Source: Mycobacterium sp. DL440 (GTDB lineage Bacteria > Actinomycetota > Actinomycetes > Mycobacteriales > Mycobacteriaceae). From it: 64,000 nucleotides of DNA. The stretch is from positions 2,408,984 to 2,472,983 of the forward strand of contig NZ_CP050191.1 in assembly GCF_011745145.1 (NCBI RefSeq), written 5' to 3'. Position numbers and translations under genes: made by a program. The notes beneath the pieces were generated by a model that saw nothing but the letters and a program-made list of their open reading frames with translations, searched no databases and was not told the origin of the DNA. Shown piece after piece: positions 45,589-54,775 of this stretch (position 1 is its first letter; the number at the start of each line of letters is the position of its first letter).

Positions 45589-46935
45589 GTGCCGGTGAGC
45601 ATCGGGTCCGAAACGTCTGGGGCGAGCGCGGGCGCCGATTCGGGCGTGGGTGCCGCCCAACCGCGCCGAGCGGTCATCGACCGGGCCTGGCGCGCGCTGG
45701 GCCCCGGCGTCGAGGTGTTCAGCGGCGACGATGGCGGGCCGCTGCGCCGGACCGTCAAACGGATCATCGACCCGCTGGTGCTCAGGCTGCGCAGCAACAC
45801 CCACTATTCGGCACCGGTACTGGCTCCCGAGGTGGCTGCTGAACTGCACGCGCAGATGATGCGCAGCGGGCCACATCTGCGTGCCGCCGCCGGCTGGTTC
45901 ACCGAGCTCAAACAGCAGCGCCGACGGCTGCGCATCACCACCGGCAATGCCCAGGAGCTCTATTTCCCGGTGTGTTTCGAACTTGCCGTGACCCGAGGCG
46001 CGCCGGCCTCAGACAAGACGGACGTTGCGACGGGGGTGCTTGCCGAGCTTCATCAGGGCCGTGACCGTACCGCCACCGAGGCGCTCAACCAGCATGTGGC
46101 CGATCCGCATGTCATCGACCGGTTACGTCGCCAACTCGACCGCAGCTGGCATGACGTCGTGGCCTCCGACGCGATCACCGGCCCGTTCTTCGCCGGGCTG
46201 GCGACCGTGCTCGGCCCGGCCGACAGCCACCGTGCCGAGGCGGCCCGCCGGCGGGTGTGGTCGGCGCTGGTGGCCGACGCCACGCCGTACAACCTCGGCG
46301 CCGGGGTGCGGCACGAGGACGCCGAGCTGCCCTGGTCGCTTGTCGCCGTCGGGCTGAGTTCAGTGCTGCCACAACAGCACCCGTCGATCAATGGCCCGGT
46401 CGACGGCGACCGCCCGCTGGACCGCAGCGTGGTAGATCGGGTGCGGGCGACATTGCGCCGGGCACTGGACCGCGACGAACTGCCGGACATCCCGCTGCTG
46501 TGCGCAGAGGAGGTGGACCGGTCCTGCGCGCCGTGGGGACTGCTCGCCGAGGACAAGCAGGCCGGGCTTGTGGTCGGCATCGAGGTGGCCACCGACCTGC
46601 GCCCGCTCGACGCCTCGGCCACGGGGCGCTACCAGCTGTCGGCGCGCATCCAGGCCCGGCTGGCAAAAGAAGCGTACGTGCTGCATGCCCGCCGCTACCT
46701 GGTGGCCGGTGCCGCGGTGCACCCGCGCCAACGGCAAGTCATCGACGATCTCGCCGCCTTCTGCCGCCCCTATCTGAGCCGGCTGTGGGCGCGGTTGCAC
46801 GGCCGAGATGTCTGGCAGGAGTCTTGCGCGGACGTCGACGAGCTGCGATCACTGCTGGAAGGCGTGGCCAGATCGGTCAGCCTGGATCACCGGCAGCGCA
46901 TCAAGGCGATGCTGGAAGTGCAGGTGGCAGAGTGA
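45589..46935 (+). CDS. Unknown 448-residue protein in the CHAT cluster
   Basis: I do not recognise the family. The product is cytosolic, with no signal or membrane segment. It is basic-acidic mixed and mainly helical: RTVKRIIDPLVLRLRSNTHYSAPVLAPEVAAELHAQMM near residue 60, TELKQQRRRLRITTGNAQELYFPVCFELAV near 105, LDRSWHDVVASDAITGPFFAGL near 185 and QRQVIDDLAAFCRPYLSRLWARLHGRDVWQESC near 390. GTG 45589 or 45595 may be the start. Its stop overlaps the start of the next gene (GTGA), so those two are coupled. It could be the regulator, substrate or effector of the CHAT protease, which is inference from neighbourhood only. Confidence 0.68.
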   Translation: MPVSIGSETSGASAGADSGVGAAQPRRAVIDRAWRALGPGVEVFSGDDGGPLRRTVKRIIDPLVLRLRSNTHYSAPVLAPEVAAELHAQMMRSGPHLRAAAGWFTELKQQRRRLRITTGNAQELYFPVCFELAVTRGAPASDKTDVATGVLAELHQGRDRTATEALNQHVADPHVIDRLRRQLDRSWHDVVASDAITGPFFAGLATVLGPADSHRAEAARRRVWSALVADATPYNLGAGVRHEDAELPWSLVAVGLSSVLPQQHPSINGPVDGDRPLDRSVVDRVRATLRRALDRDELPDIPLLCAEEVDRSCAPWGLLAEDKQAGLVVGIEVATDLRPLDASATGRYQLSARIQARLAKEAYVLHARRYLVAGAAVHPRQRQVIDDLAAFCRPYLSRLWARLHGRDVWQESCADVDELRSLLEGVARSVSLDHRQRIKAMLEVQVAE

Positions 46936-48071
46936 TATTGAGTGCAGAGGGCGGGCTGTGGAGCACCGGCCCGGTGGCCGACGATGTGCCTCTGGTCGCG
47001 GTACTGGAGGTCAGCGGCGCGGTCCTGTCCTGGGTGGTGGATGGGGGCGCCGGCGAACCACCGTCCATCACGTTCACCGATCCGGAGCGCGCGGACTGGC
47101 TGTGGCGAGTGCTCGGCGAGTCGGGTCATGTCGCGCTCCTGGACGCACTGCGCCAGCGGGAGCCGGGACAGCCGCTCGACCTGGCCGGGGTCGAGGTGCT
47201 GCCCGGAACGACGGACACCTTGCGGCGGTTGGCGATCGGGCACTGGCTGCGGCGTTGGTGGCCGGCGAGCGACCGGTCCGGCATCGCGGCACTGGAGCGC
47301 CCGGTACTCGATGCCGAACTGGCGCTGCTGACGGTCGCCGCCGACGATTACTTCACCGACGACACCCTGGATGCCGATGTCGCAGGCCTGTTGGCGCCAC
47401 ACCTCGGTATGTTGAATTCTCTTGCAGTGTCCGGCGATCCGAGGATTGCGGCACTGGTCGAGGAATGCCGCGAGCTGGCCGGTGAGATCGGGCTGGACTG
47501 GCCGGACACGCTCGAAGCGGAACCGCGGCGGGACGACTACGCCCTCGCGGCCGGCGCCGGCGACGGTACGAAGGCGGCAGGGCTGATCGCGAGCGGAGCG
47601 GGCACGGTCGTGTGGTCGGCGGTGCCGCCCGGCGTGTTCGACGCTGCCGAGGACACCCTTGAATGGTCGGTGCTCGGGGATGGCGCGGGGGCCGCAGCCG
47701 TGGTGCAGGTATTGCTTTCGGGGCCGGATTCACCGCTGGGCATCGAGGTCGAAGTACACGGTAACGGTTGCGATGCTTCCGGTTTCCTCGATGCGACGGG
47801 TCGCGCGGTGCTGGAGTTGCACGATGCGGAGGGGCGGGGTCTCACCGAAACCGAGGCCTGGAACCTGGATTGGGCACGCACCACCGTCCGGGTCGGCGCC
47901 GAAGGCGCCCCCGAGTCCGCGCAGGTGCGGGACCGGGTGCGAGCGTTCGCGCGGGAACGGCTGGCCTCCGCGGCATCCAATTCGCGGCTCGCCACGGTGC
48001 TGGATTCGCGGCTCGCCGCGGTGCCCGATGCCTTCCTCGCCGAGGTCCGCGCGGCCGAATCCGACTACTGA
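46932..48071 (+). CDS. Unknown 379-residue protein, coupled to the previous gene
   Basis: The acidic protein begins VILSAEGGLWSTGPVADDVPLVAVLEVSGAVLSWVVDGG and has no recognisable family, signal peptide or membrane segment. Residues 1-175 look like a mixed domain with LLDALRQREPGQPLDLAGVEVLPG; residues 200-330 form a beta domain (TVVWSAVPPGVFDAAEDTLEWSVLGDGAGAAAVVQVLL, ATGRAVLELHDAEGRGLTETEAW). A short charged tail holds two near-repeats of SRLATVLD/SRLAAVPD. GTG 46932 overlaps the preceding stop. The convergent esterase stop lies three bases beyond its own. Function unknown. Confidence 0.66.
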   Translation: MILSAEGGLWSTGPVADDVPLVAVLEVSGAVLSWVVDGGAGEPPSITFTDPERADWLWRVLGESGHVALLDALRQREPGQPLDLAGVEVLPGTTDTLRRLAIGHWLRRWWPASDRSGIAALERPVLDAELALLTVAADDYFTDDTLDADVAGLLAPHLGMLNSLAVSGDPRIAALVEECRELAGEIGLDWPDTLEAEPRRDDYALAAGAGDGTKAAGLIASGAGTVVWSAVPPGVFDAAEDTLEWSVLGDGAGAAAVVQVLLSGPDSPLGIEVEVHGNGCDASGFLDATGRAVLELHDAEGRGLTETEAWNLDWARTTVRVGAEGAPESAQVRDRVRAFARERLASAASNSRLATVLDSRLAAVPDAFLAEVRAAESDY

Positions 48072-48074
48072 GCG

Positions 48075-49436
48075 CTACTTGGCGGCCGTCTGGATGAACG
48101 CTGCCGAGGGCGACGACTGCGGCAGTCCGGTCGCAGGTGCCTGCGGGGTGCCGATCGCACCGGCCAGCCAGGGCAGGGCCGTCGAGAACGCGTGGCTGGC
48201 GAACGGCCAGTCGTGGGTTCCCTGGTGGGTCACCACTGCGCAGGCGATGCCGTGTTTCGAGCCGAGTGCACACAAGGAGTTGGCGGCCTTGACCTGATCG
48301 TTGGCGTGGGCTGCGGGCTTGCCTGGCGTGGACGTGTCGTTGACGTCGAACCAGCCCGACATCTGGTCGTACGGCCCGTGCCGGTTGATCACGGTGCTCG
48401 GGTCGAACGTGTCCCACGCGGCGGCGTTGCCGCCGAACAGGCGGTCGATGGTCTGTGCCTTGGTTCCCGAGTTCGGGCCGATGTCACCGGCGATGTCGAC
48501 GAACGCACTGAACAGTTCAGGGTGCATGACCGCCATGTCCACCGCGCAGGTGCCGCCCATGGACCAGCCGACGATGCCCCATCCCGAGGCCGTCGGATTG
48601 ACGCCGTAGTGGCTGTTCATATACGGGACAACGTCTTTGGTGAGATGGTCGGCGGAGTTCCCGCGCTTGCCATTGACGCATTCGGTGTCGTTGTTGAAGG
48701 TGCCGCCCGGGTCGACAAATGCCAGCACCGGCGCGTACCCGTGGTGGGCGGCGGCGAATTCGTCCATCGTCTTGATCACGTTGCCCGCCCGCATCCAGTC
48801 GGCCGGGGTGTTGAACTCACCGCCGATCATCATCACGGTCGGCAACTGCGGAGCGGGATTGGAAGCGAACCACGCCGGCGGCAGGTATACATACTCGCCG
48901 CGATGCCGGAAACCCGAAGCGGTGTTGGGGATTTCGACGGGGACCACACTGCCCTTGGCGGGGATGGTGCCCTGGCGCTGCATAGCGGTCACCGTGACCT
49001 GATCGGTCTGGTCGGGCAGTGGGCCTGCAGTCAACTGGTTCCATGCGGTCTGCACCCACGGGAAGTAACCGACCCACAGGTTCAGTGCCAGTGCCGTACA
49101 CAGCAGCGTCAGCGGCACTGCCATGACGGCGGTACCGCGCCGCCACCACCGGCTGCCGCGCCAGCCCGCCGCCAGGACCACGACCGCCGCGCCCGTCAGC
49201 GCGATCCACACCCACAGGGACCTGGGAGCCGGGTTGCCCGCCAGCCCCTCGGACTCGATGTACCAGTTGGTGCCCGCGACGAGGATGCCGCCCACTGCGG
49301 CGGCGAACGGCAGCCAGATGAGCGCCCAGCGGCGGGTACGCCAGCCGATCGCGGCGATCAACACCACGGCGGTGATGACTTGAATGCTGGTCGGAACCCA
49401 GCCGTGCATCAAGGACAGGTGGTGAGTGAAGGTCAC
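48075..49436 (-). CDS. Membrane-anchored alpha/beta-hydrolase (Rv1639c-like)
   Basis: About 453 residues. Four membrane helices fill the first 150 residues (IQVITAVVLIAAIGWRTRRW, LIWLPFAAAVGGILVAGTNWYI, SLWVWIALTGAAVVVLAAGW, VMAVPLTLLCTALALNLWVGYF). The outer part is an esterase of the antigen 85/esterase D fold: the nucleophile is in GWGIVGWSMGGTCAVDMAV and the histidine in THQGTHDWPFASHAF. It probably acts on a cell-envelope lipid or ester outside the membrane. It lies next to lysX as Rv1639c does in M. tuberculosis. I use GTG 49436 (VTFTHHLSLMHGW); TTG 49457 is a weaker option. Confidence 0.82.
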   Translation of the reverse strand: MTFTHHLSLMHGWVPTSIQVITAVVLIAAIGWRTRRWALIWLPFAAAVGGILVAGTNWYIESEGLAGNPAPRSLWVWIALTGAAVVVLAAGWRGSRWWRRGTAVMAVPLTLLCTALALNLWVGYFPWVQTAWNQLTAGPLPDQTDQVTVTAMQRQGTIPAKGSVVPVEIPNTASGFRHRGEYVYLPPAWFASNPAPQLPTVMMIGGEFNTPADWMRAGNVIKTMDEFAAAHHGYAPVLAFVDPGGTFNNDTECVNGKRGNSADHLTKDVVPYMNSHYGVNPTASGWGIVGWSMGGTCAVDMAVMHPELFSAFVDIAGDIGPNSGTKAQTIDRLFGGNAAAWDTFDPSTVINRHGPYDQMSGWFDVNDTSTPGKPAAHANDQVKAANSLCALGSKHGIACAVVTHQGTHDWPFASHAFSTALPWLAGAIGTPQAPATGLPQSSPSAAFIQTAAK

Positions 49437-49483
49437 AGCAATATCGTCGCCGCCCAATCTTGGGATCGGCTGTGAGGAACCTG

Positions 49484-52400
49484 CTAACGAGGTTTGGCCA
49501 GGGGAAACGGCAGTGTTTCGCGGATGCTACGGCCAGTTATCAACATGACCACCCGGTCCACGCCCATACCGAGACCACCCGTCGGCGGCATGGCGTACTC
49601 CATGGCCTGCAGGAAATCCTCGTCGAGTTCCATCGCCTCGGGGTCCCCACCCGCGGCCAGCAACGATTGTTCCTGCAACCGGCGGCGCTGCTCGACGGGG
49701 TCGGTGAGCTCGCTGTAGGCGGTGCCCAGTTCGACGCCCCAAGCCACCAGATCCCAGCGTTCGGCAACCCCCGGGATGCTCCGGTGCGGCCGGGTCAGCG
49801 GCGACACCGAGGTCGGGAAGTCCTTGTAGAACGTGGGCTCTTCGGTGCGGTCCTCGACGAGGTGCTCGTACATCTCCAGCACGACGGCGCCGGCGTCCCA
49901 GTGAGTCAGATAGGGGATGTGCGCCGCATCGCAGAGCCGGCGCAGCGTGGCCAGGTCTGTTTCGACGGTGACGTGCTCGCCGAGGGCTTCCGACACCGCG
50001 TCGTGCACGGTCTTGACCGCCCACTGGCCTGAGATGTCGATCGGCTCGAGGACTCCGTCGGCGCGCGGCCGTTGGAAGACCTGGGCTCCGTTGGCGGCGG
50101 CCGCGGCGTTCTGGATCAACTCGCGGCAGCCGTCGATCCAGACGTTGTAGTCGGCGTGGGCCTGGTAGGCCTCCAGCAGGGTGAACTCGGGGTTGTGGCT
50201 GAAGTCCACGCCCTCGTTGCGGAACGCGCGGCCCAGTTCGAAGACCCGCTCCACACCGCCGACGCACAACCGCTTGAGGTAGAGCTCGGGTGCGATGCGC
50301 AGGTACAGGTCCAGGTCGTAGGCATTGATGTGGGTCAGGAACGGCCGGGCGTTGGCGCCCCCGTGGATCTGTTGCAGGATGGGGGTCTCGACTTCGAGGA
50401 AACCTTTGGCGTACAACGTCTCCCGAATGGCGCGCAGGGCGCCGCTGCGGGCCCGGATCAAGTCCCGCGCCTCGGTGTTGACGGCCAGGTCCACGTAGCG
50501 GGCTCGGACCCGGGCCTCCTGGTCGGTCAGGCCCTTCCACTTGTCCGGCAGCGGGCGCAGGCATTTGCCGACCATCCGCCAACTGTCGACCAGCAGCGAG
50601 TGGGTGCCGTTGCGGCTGCGCCCCATGGAACCGCTGACCTCGATCAGATCGCCCAGGTCGATGGTCGCGGTGAAGTCGGCGGTGCCGGCCTGGGTCAGGC
50701 GGGCGTTGTCGAGCAACAGCTGAACTTCGCCGGACCAATCGCGCAGTTGGGCGAACAAAACACCGCCGTAATCCCGAACCCGCAGGATCCGCCCGGCGAC
50801 GCTCACGCCGTCACCGTCGGCGGATTCCAGTGCGGCCGCGACGGTATGGCTGGGTGCCTGGCCCACGGGATAGGCATCCACACCGCTGGCCTGCAACTGG
50901 CGCAGCTTGGCCATCCGGACCCGGACCTGCTCGGGCAGTCGCTGTTGATCGTCGTCAGTCAGCTCGTCCCGCAGTCCGTTGGGGTCCGGGGCGCTGCCGT
51001 CGTGGTGCAACCGGCCCGAATCCACGAGATCGGCAGGGGCCGCGACGTGTTCGCCGGTGTGCTGTTTGTTTCGCCGGGAGAACGGCAGTACCAGGAATCC
51101 CTCGGCGATCACCGAGGCCACCCCGACCCGCGGGATCAACCGGGCGTCCTCGTAGCAGGCGTACCGGGGGACCCAGTGGGGCTGGTACTTCATGTTCGAG
51201 CGGTACAGCGTCTCCAACTGCCACCACCGGGAGAAGAACACCAACAGCGCTCGCCACAGTCGGGCCACCGGGCCGGCGCCCAGCTGTGCACCCTGCTGAA
51301 ATGCCGACCGGAACATCGCGAAGTTCAATGAAATGCGGCTGACGCCAATGCCTTCGGACTGCATGCACAGTTCGCTGACCATCAGCTCGATGGTGCCGTT
51401 GGGGGATTGCGGGGAACGGCGCATGACATCGAGCGAGACACCGTTGGCTCCCCACGGCACCAGCGACAGCAATGCCACCACCTCGGGTTCTGAATTTTCT
51501 GGTTCGCCGTCCTTGTGCCGGACCGCCTCGACGAGCAGGCAGTCACCGTCGGCTGGGTCGCCGAGCCGGCCCAGTGCCATCGAGAAGCCGCGTTCGGTCT
51601 CGGTGTCCCGCCAGGCGTCGGCACGCTTGATCACCTCGGCCATCTCGGCCTGGTCCAGTTCACGGTGACGCCGCATGCGCACCGAGGTGCCGGCACGCCG
51701 GGCCCGGGTGACCGCCTGTCGCACCGCGCGCATATCGGGCCCGGACAGCCGGAAGTTGTCCGGATACAGAATGGCTTCGTCGCCGAGTTGCAGCGCGTTG
51801 AGCCCGGCCGCCCGGAACGCCTCGGCCGCAGTCGAACTGGCGCCCATCACGCCCGGTGCCCAGCCGTAGGTCTGGCACAGCTGCAGCCACGCGCCGATCG
51901 CCTGCGGCCAGGCCTTGGGATCACCGACCGGATCGCCGCCGGCCAGACACACCCCAACTTCTACGCGGTAGGCGATCGCGGCCCGGCCGTTGGGTGCGAA
52001 CACCACCGACTTGTCTCGGCGCGTGGCGAAGTACCCCAGGGAATCGTTCTTGCCGTAGGTCTGCAACAGCCCGCGGATCGCCGATTCGTCTTCGCCGGTC
52101 AGTGCATTGGAGGCGCGTTGGGACTGGAACAGCACGACCGCGGCCGCCATCAGCGCCAGCGCGCCGAACAAGCCGAAGATCGCGTTGAGGAAGGTGTGCG
52201 AGTAGCCCTCGAAAACCTCAGTCGGGACGGTGGCGAATCCGCTGACCCGGTTGACCGCGTACAGCAGCCGCCATTCCGGGGACAGGGTGCCGGGGAACAG
52301 TTCCAGCAGCGCCCATGCGGCCAGGATCCCGATCGCCATGCCCACGACCAACACCACGGCGGATTTGAGCAGGGCGCCGCGGCGCACCTTGGCCCAGAAC

Positions 52401-52819
52401 TGATTACGGGCCAAGACGAGCGCGGCGATGGCGGCCACGTGGAACACCACACCGATGACCTCGCCGACATCGTCGGCGACGGGGTCCCCACCGGCAGCGA
52501 GATCACCGAGGTTCCAGCCGATGGCACCCACCATGTAGAGCACCAGGATCCACCAGGCGATCCGCTTGCGGGCGGCCAGCGCGGCGGCCAGCAGCGCCAG
52601 CACGAACGCCCAGGCGAAGCTGGTGTCGGGAAAGTTGAAGATGTAGTCGTTGACGAACTCTCGCGGCACCTGGATCAACCAACGCACCGCCGGAGACACA
52701 CTGGCGACCAGCGACAGGGTGGCGATCACCCCGACGATCCAGCCGGCTGCTGCGGGAACCCAGGAGAACCTCGACGCGAGCTGGACCCCGGTGCGGTTGC
52801 CGCGGCTCATAACGGTCAT
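49484..52819 (-). CDS. lysX: Bifunctional lysyl-phosphatidylglycerol synthase/lysyl-tRNA synthetase
   Basis: LysX charges tRNA-Lys and transfers lysine onto phosphatidylglycerol, which reduces the membrane's negative charge and gives resistance to cationic peptides. The 1111-residue protein has six or seven membrane helices (about 1-230), an MprF-like DUF2156 acyltransferase domain (about 235-580), then an OB-fold ([26 protein letters not shown]) and a class II lysyl-tRNA synthetase core (motif 2 [21 protein letters not shown]; motif 3 [15 protein letters not shown]). This fusion is typical of mycobacteria. A separate housekeeping LysS is expected elsewhere. The start is ATG 52819; the codon for MSRGN is the next possible one. 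Confidence 0.97.
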   Translation of the reverse strand: MTVMSRGNRTGVQLASRFSWVPAAAGWIVGVIATLSLVASVSPAVRWLIQVPREFVNDYIFNFPDTSFAWAFVLALLAAALAARKRIAWWILVLYMVGAIGWNLGDLAAGGDPVADDVGEVIGVVFHVAAIAALVLARNQFWAKVRRGALLKSAVVLVVGMAIGILAAWALLELFPGTLSPEWRLLYAVNRVSGFATVPTEVFEGYSHTFLNAIFGLFGALALMAAAVVLFQSQRASNALTGEDESAIRGLLQTYGKNDSLGYFATRRDKSVVFAPNGRAAIAYRVEVGVCLAGGDPVGDPKAWPQAIGAWLQLCQTYGWAPGVMGASSTAAEAFRAAGLNALQLGDEAILYPDNFRLSGPDMRAVRQAVTRARRAGTSVRMRRHRELDQAEMAEVIKRADAWRDTETERGFSMALGRLGDPADGDCLLVEAVRHKDGEPENSEPEVVALLSLVPWGANGVSLDVMRRSPQSPNGTIELMVSELCMQSEGIGVSRISLNFAMFRSAFQQGAQLGAGPVARLWRALLVFFSRWWQLETLYRSNMKYQPHWVPRYACYEDARLIPRVGVASVIAEGFLVLPFSRRNKQHTGEHVAAPADLVDSGRLHHDGSAPDPNGLRDELTDDDQQRLPEQVRVRMAKLRQLQASGVDAYPVGQAPSHTVAAALESADGDGVSVAGRILRVRDYGGVLFAQLRDWSGEVQLLLDNARLTQAGTADFTATIDLGDLIEVSGSMGRSRNGTHSLLVDSWRMVGKCLRPLPDKWKGLTDQEARVRARYVDLAVNTEARDLIRARSGALRAIRETLYAKGFLEVETPILQQIHGGANARPFLTHINAYDLDLYLRIAPELYLKRLCVGGVERVFELGRAFRNEGVDFSHNPEFTLLEAYQAHADYNVWIDGCRELIQNAAAAANGAQVFQRPRADGVLEPIDISGQWAVKTVHDAVSEALGEHVTVETDLATLRRLCDAAHIPYLTHWDAGAVVLEMYEHLVEDRTEEPTFYKDFPTSVSPLTRPHRSIPGVAERWDLVAWGVELGTAYSELTDPVEQRRRLQEQSLLAAGGDPEAMELDEDFLQAMEYAMPPTGGLGMGVDRVVMLITGRSIRETLPFPLAKPR

Positions 52820-52886
52820 AGGCCCGGAGAATAGGCGGTCAAACCGTCAATTGGGTCCATCGCGCGCTCAGACACCGTCCAGGTGT

Positions 52887-53246
52887 TTACCAGACCGGTC
52901 CGGTGTACTTCTCGCCTGGACCTTTACCCGGCTCCTCGGGCGCCGCGCTGGCTTCACGGAATGCCAGCTGCAGGGTCTTGAGACCGTCGCGTACGGGGCC
53001 GGCGTGGGGTCCCAGGTATTCGGCCGATGCCGTGACGAGCCCGGCCAGTGCGGTGATGAGCCGCCGGGCCTCGTCGAGGTCGCGGTGGGGACTATCGTCG
53101 GGATCCTCGGCCGAGAGCCCGATCTTCTCGGCTGCGGCGCTCATCAACATGACCGCCGCCCGGGTGATCACCTCCACCGCGGGAATGTCGGCCAGGTCCC
53201 GTAGCTGCGGCGTCGCTTCGTCGGGCGTTTCGGTCGGATCCGTCAT
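52887..53246 (-). CDS. DUF1844 protein
   Basis: The 119-residue acidic helical protein contains RDLADIPAVEVITRAAVMLMSAAAEKIGL and DLDEARRLITALAGLVTASAEYLGPHAGPVRDGLKTLQLAFREA, the DUF1844 signature. Members are widespread beside infC in actinobacteria and have no proven function. The start ATG 53246 lies seven bases from the -10 of the divergent infC leader, so its promoter overlaps that region. It is on the same strand as lysX, 67 bases upstream of lysX's start. Confidence 0.85.
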   Translation of the reverse strand: MTDPTETPDEATPQLRDLADIPAVEVITRAAVMLMSAAAEKIGLSAEDPDDSPHRDLDEARRLITALAGLVTASAEYLGPHAGPVRDGLKTLQLAFREASAAPEEPGKGPGEKYTGPVW

Positions 53247-53422
53247 AGCTGCTAGACTGTCATGCGCGACCGTCCCGGCTTATGTCAGGGACAGCAAGTG
53301 GAGTCCCACTCCCACCGTTGGCCACAAGGTACAGCGGTCCGGTCGCCGGTGTCCTCGGACGCCGGTTCTGTGCTCCAGCGTTGGAGCTGCAGGCGGCGCA
53401 AGCCGTGATCGGTCGGCATTGG

Positions 53423-53445
53423 GCCCTGCTATGAGCAGGGCTTTT
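53423..53445 (+). terminator. Intrinsic terminator (attenuator) inside the infC leader
   Basis: GCCCTGCT (53423-53430) and AGCAGGGC (53434-53441) are perfect 8-base arms with a 3-base loop, directly followed by TTTT at 53442-53445. It lies 64 bases before the infC start and about 160 bases after the presumed transcription start, so it can only serve as an attenuator, not as the end of a gene. Confidence 0.85.
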
Positions 53446-53475
53446 CTGTTCTAGCGGGCAGAAGTGCGGATGGGC

Positions 53476-53508
53476 GGGCCTCCTCAGCAGACCCAACATA
53501 GGAGGCCC
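53476..53508 (+). promoter_or_regulatory. Hairpin sequestering the infC Shine-Dalgarno sequence
   Basis: GGGCCTCCT (53476-53484) and AGGAGGCCC (53500-53508) are perfect 9-base complements around a 15-base loop. The right arm contains the whole ribosome-binding site AGGAGG (53500-53505), four bases before ATC 53510. When closed it should block initiation; opening would need a protein, a ribosome or an alternative pairing. Confidence 0.8.
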
Positions 53509-53509
53509 C

Positions 53510-54127
53510 ATCAGCACTGAGACCCGCATCAACGAGCGCATCCGAGTACCTGAAGTCCGCCTGATCGGACCGAACGGCGAGCAGGTAGGGATCGTGCGCA
53601 TCGAAGATGCTCTCCGCGTCGCCGCGGATGCCGATCTCGACCTCGTCGAAGTTGCACCAGCCGCTAAACCCCCGGTCTGCAAGATCATGGATTACGGCAA
53701 GTTCAAGTACGAGACGGCACTCAAGGAGCGCGAGTCTCGCAAGAACCAGCAGCAGACCGTCGTCAAGGAGCAGAAGCTGCGTCCCAAGATCGACGACCAC
53801 GACTACGAGACGAAGAAGGGCCATGTGGTCCGCTTCCTCGAAGCCGGGTCCAAGGTCAAGGTGACCATCATGTTCCGTGGTCGTGAGCAGTCCCGCCCCG
53901 AACTCGGGTACCGGTTGCTGCAGCGGCTGGGCGCCGATGTGGCCGATTACGGTTTCGTCGAGACGTCAGCCAAGCAGGACGGCCGCAACATGACGATGGT
54001 GCTGGCACCGCACCGCGGCGCGAAGACCCGCGCCAAGGCGGCAGAGCAGGCCGAGCGCCCCAGCGGGCAGCAGGCAGCACCAGCCGCACCAGCCGCACCA
54101 GAAGCACCAGACGTTACGCAGAACTAG
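53510..54127 (+). CDS. infC: Translation initiation factor IF-3, ATC start
   Basis: IF-3 binds the 30S subunit, prevents premature joining and discriminates against non-AUG starts. The 205-residue protein starts [34 protein letters not shown] and has the C-terminal half with [25 protein letters not shown] and the [18 protein letters not shown] motif, then an Ala/Pro-rich actinobacterial tail. The family N-terminus requires a start at ATC 53510, with AGGAGG just upstream; no ATG or GTG fits. Rare start codons in infC are known and allow IF-3 to repress its own translation. Its leader contains an attenuator and a ribosome-site hairpin. Confidence 0.95.
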   Translation: MSTETRINERIRVPEVRLIGPNGEQVGIVRIEDALRVAADADLDLVEVAPAAKPPVCKIMDYGKFKYETALKERESRKNQQQTVVKEQKLRPKIDDHDYETKKGHVVRFLEAGSKVKVTIMFRGREQSRPELGYRLLQRLGADVADYGFVETSAKQDGRNMTMVLAPHRGAKTRAKAAEQAERPSGQQAAPAAPAAPEAPDVTQN

Positions 54128-54150
54128 TTTCAACACAGAACTGAGGATTC

Positions 54151-54345
54151 ATGCCCAAGGCGAAGACCCACAGCGGAGCATCGAAGCGTTTCCGCAAGAC
54201 CGGGACCGGCAAGATCGTGCGCCAGAAGGCCGGCCGACGCCACCTGCTGGAGCACAAGGCCACCAAGCGCACCCGCCGGCTCGACGGCCGCACCGTGGTG
54301 GCAGCCAATGACACCAAGCGTGTCAACAAGTTGCTCAACGGCTAG
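54151..54345 (+). CDS. rpmI: 50S ribosomal protein L35
   Basis: The 64-residue basic protein ([36 protein letters not shown]) has the standard L35 length and motifs and sits within the large subunit near the L20 region. It lies 23 bases after infC and is followed by rplT after 40 bases; the three form the conserved infC-rpmI-rplT operon. The start is ATG, with a GAGGATTC-like ribosome site. Confidence 0.97.
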   Translation: MPKAKTHSGASKRFRKTGTGKIVRQKAGRRHLLEHKATKRTRRLDGRTVVAANDTKRVNKLLNG

Positions 54346-54385
54346 ACCTGCCGCTCCCCGTACCGAACGAGAATAGGAACATCCC

Positions 54386-54775
54386 ATGGCACGCGTGAAG
54401 CGCGCACTCAACGCCCAGAAGAAGCGGCGTACCGTACTCAAGGCCTCGAAGGGCTACCGCGGCCAGCGGTCGCGTCTGTACCGCAAGGCCAAGGAACAGC
54501 AGCTGCATTCGCTGACCTACGCCTACCGCGACCGTCGTGCCCGCAAGGGTGACTTCCGCAAGCTGTGGATCTCGCGTATCAACGCCGCGGCCCGCGCCAA
54601 CGGCATCACCTACAACCGCCTGATCCAGGGCTTGAAGGCTGCCGGTGTCGAGGTGGACCGCAAGAACCTGGCCGAGATCGCCGTCAGCGACGCCGCCGCG
54701 TTCACCGCGCTGGTCGAGGTCGCCAAGGCTGCTCTGCCGGAGGACGTCAACGCTCCTTCCGGAGAGGCCGCCTGA
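54386..54775 (+). CDS. rplT: 50S ribosomal protein L20
   Basis: L20 is an early assembly protein of the 50S subunit. The 129-residue protein has [93 protein letters not shown], followed by a short mycobacterial tail. In Bacillus and E. coli L20 represses its own operon by binding a leader RNA, which makes it the first candidate to act on the leader described at 53265. The stop TGA overlaps the presumed CTG start of tsnR. Confidence 0.97.
   Translation: MARVKRALNAQKKRRTVLKASKGYRGQRSRLYRKAKEQQLHSLTYAYRDRRARKGDFRKLWISRINAAARANGITYNRLIQGLKAAGVEVDRKNLAEIAVSDAAAFTALVEVAKAALPEDVNAPSGEAA

Larger units (their letters stand above)
53265..53509 (+). ncRNA. Structured 5' leader of the infC-rpmI-rplT operon
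   Basis: A -10 box TAGACT at 53253-53258 puts the transcript start near 53265, giving about 245 bases of leader. It contains a 6-pair hairpin (GCTCCA/TGGAGC near 53380), an intrinsic terminator at 53423-53445, and a hairpin sequestering the infC ribosome site at 53476-53508. Together these look like an attenuation control. Known L20/IF3 leaders of other phyla control the same operon by ligand-protein binding; whether this is a homologous or independent solution needs covariation data. A 50-codon frame (53282-53434) ends inside the terminator loop. Confidence 0.6.
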
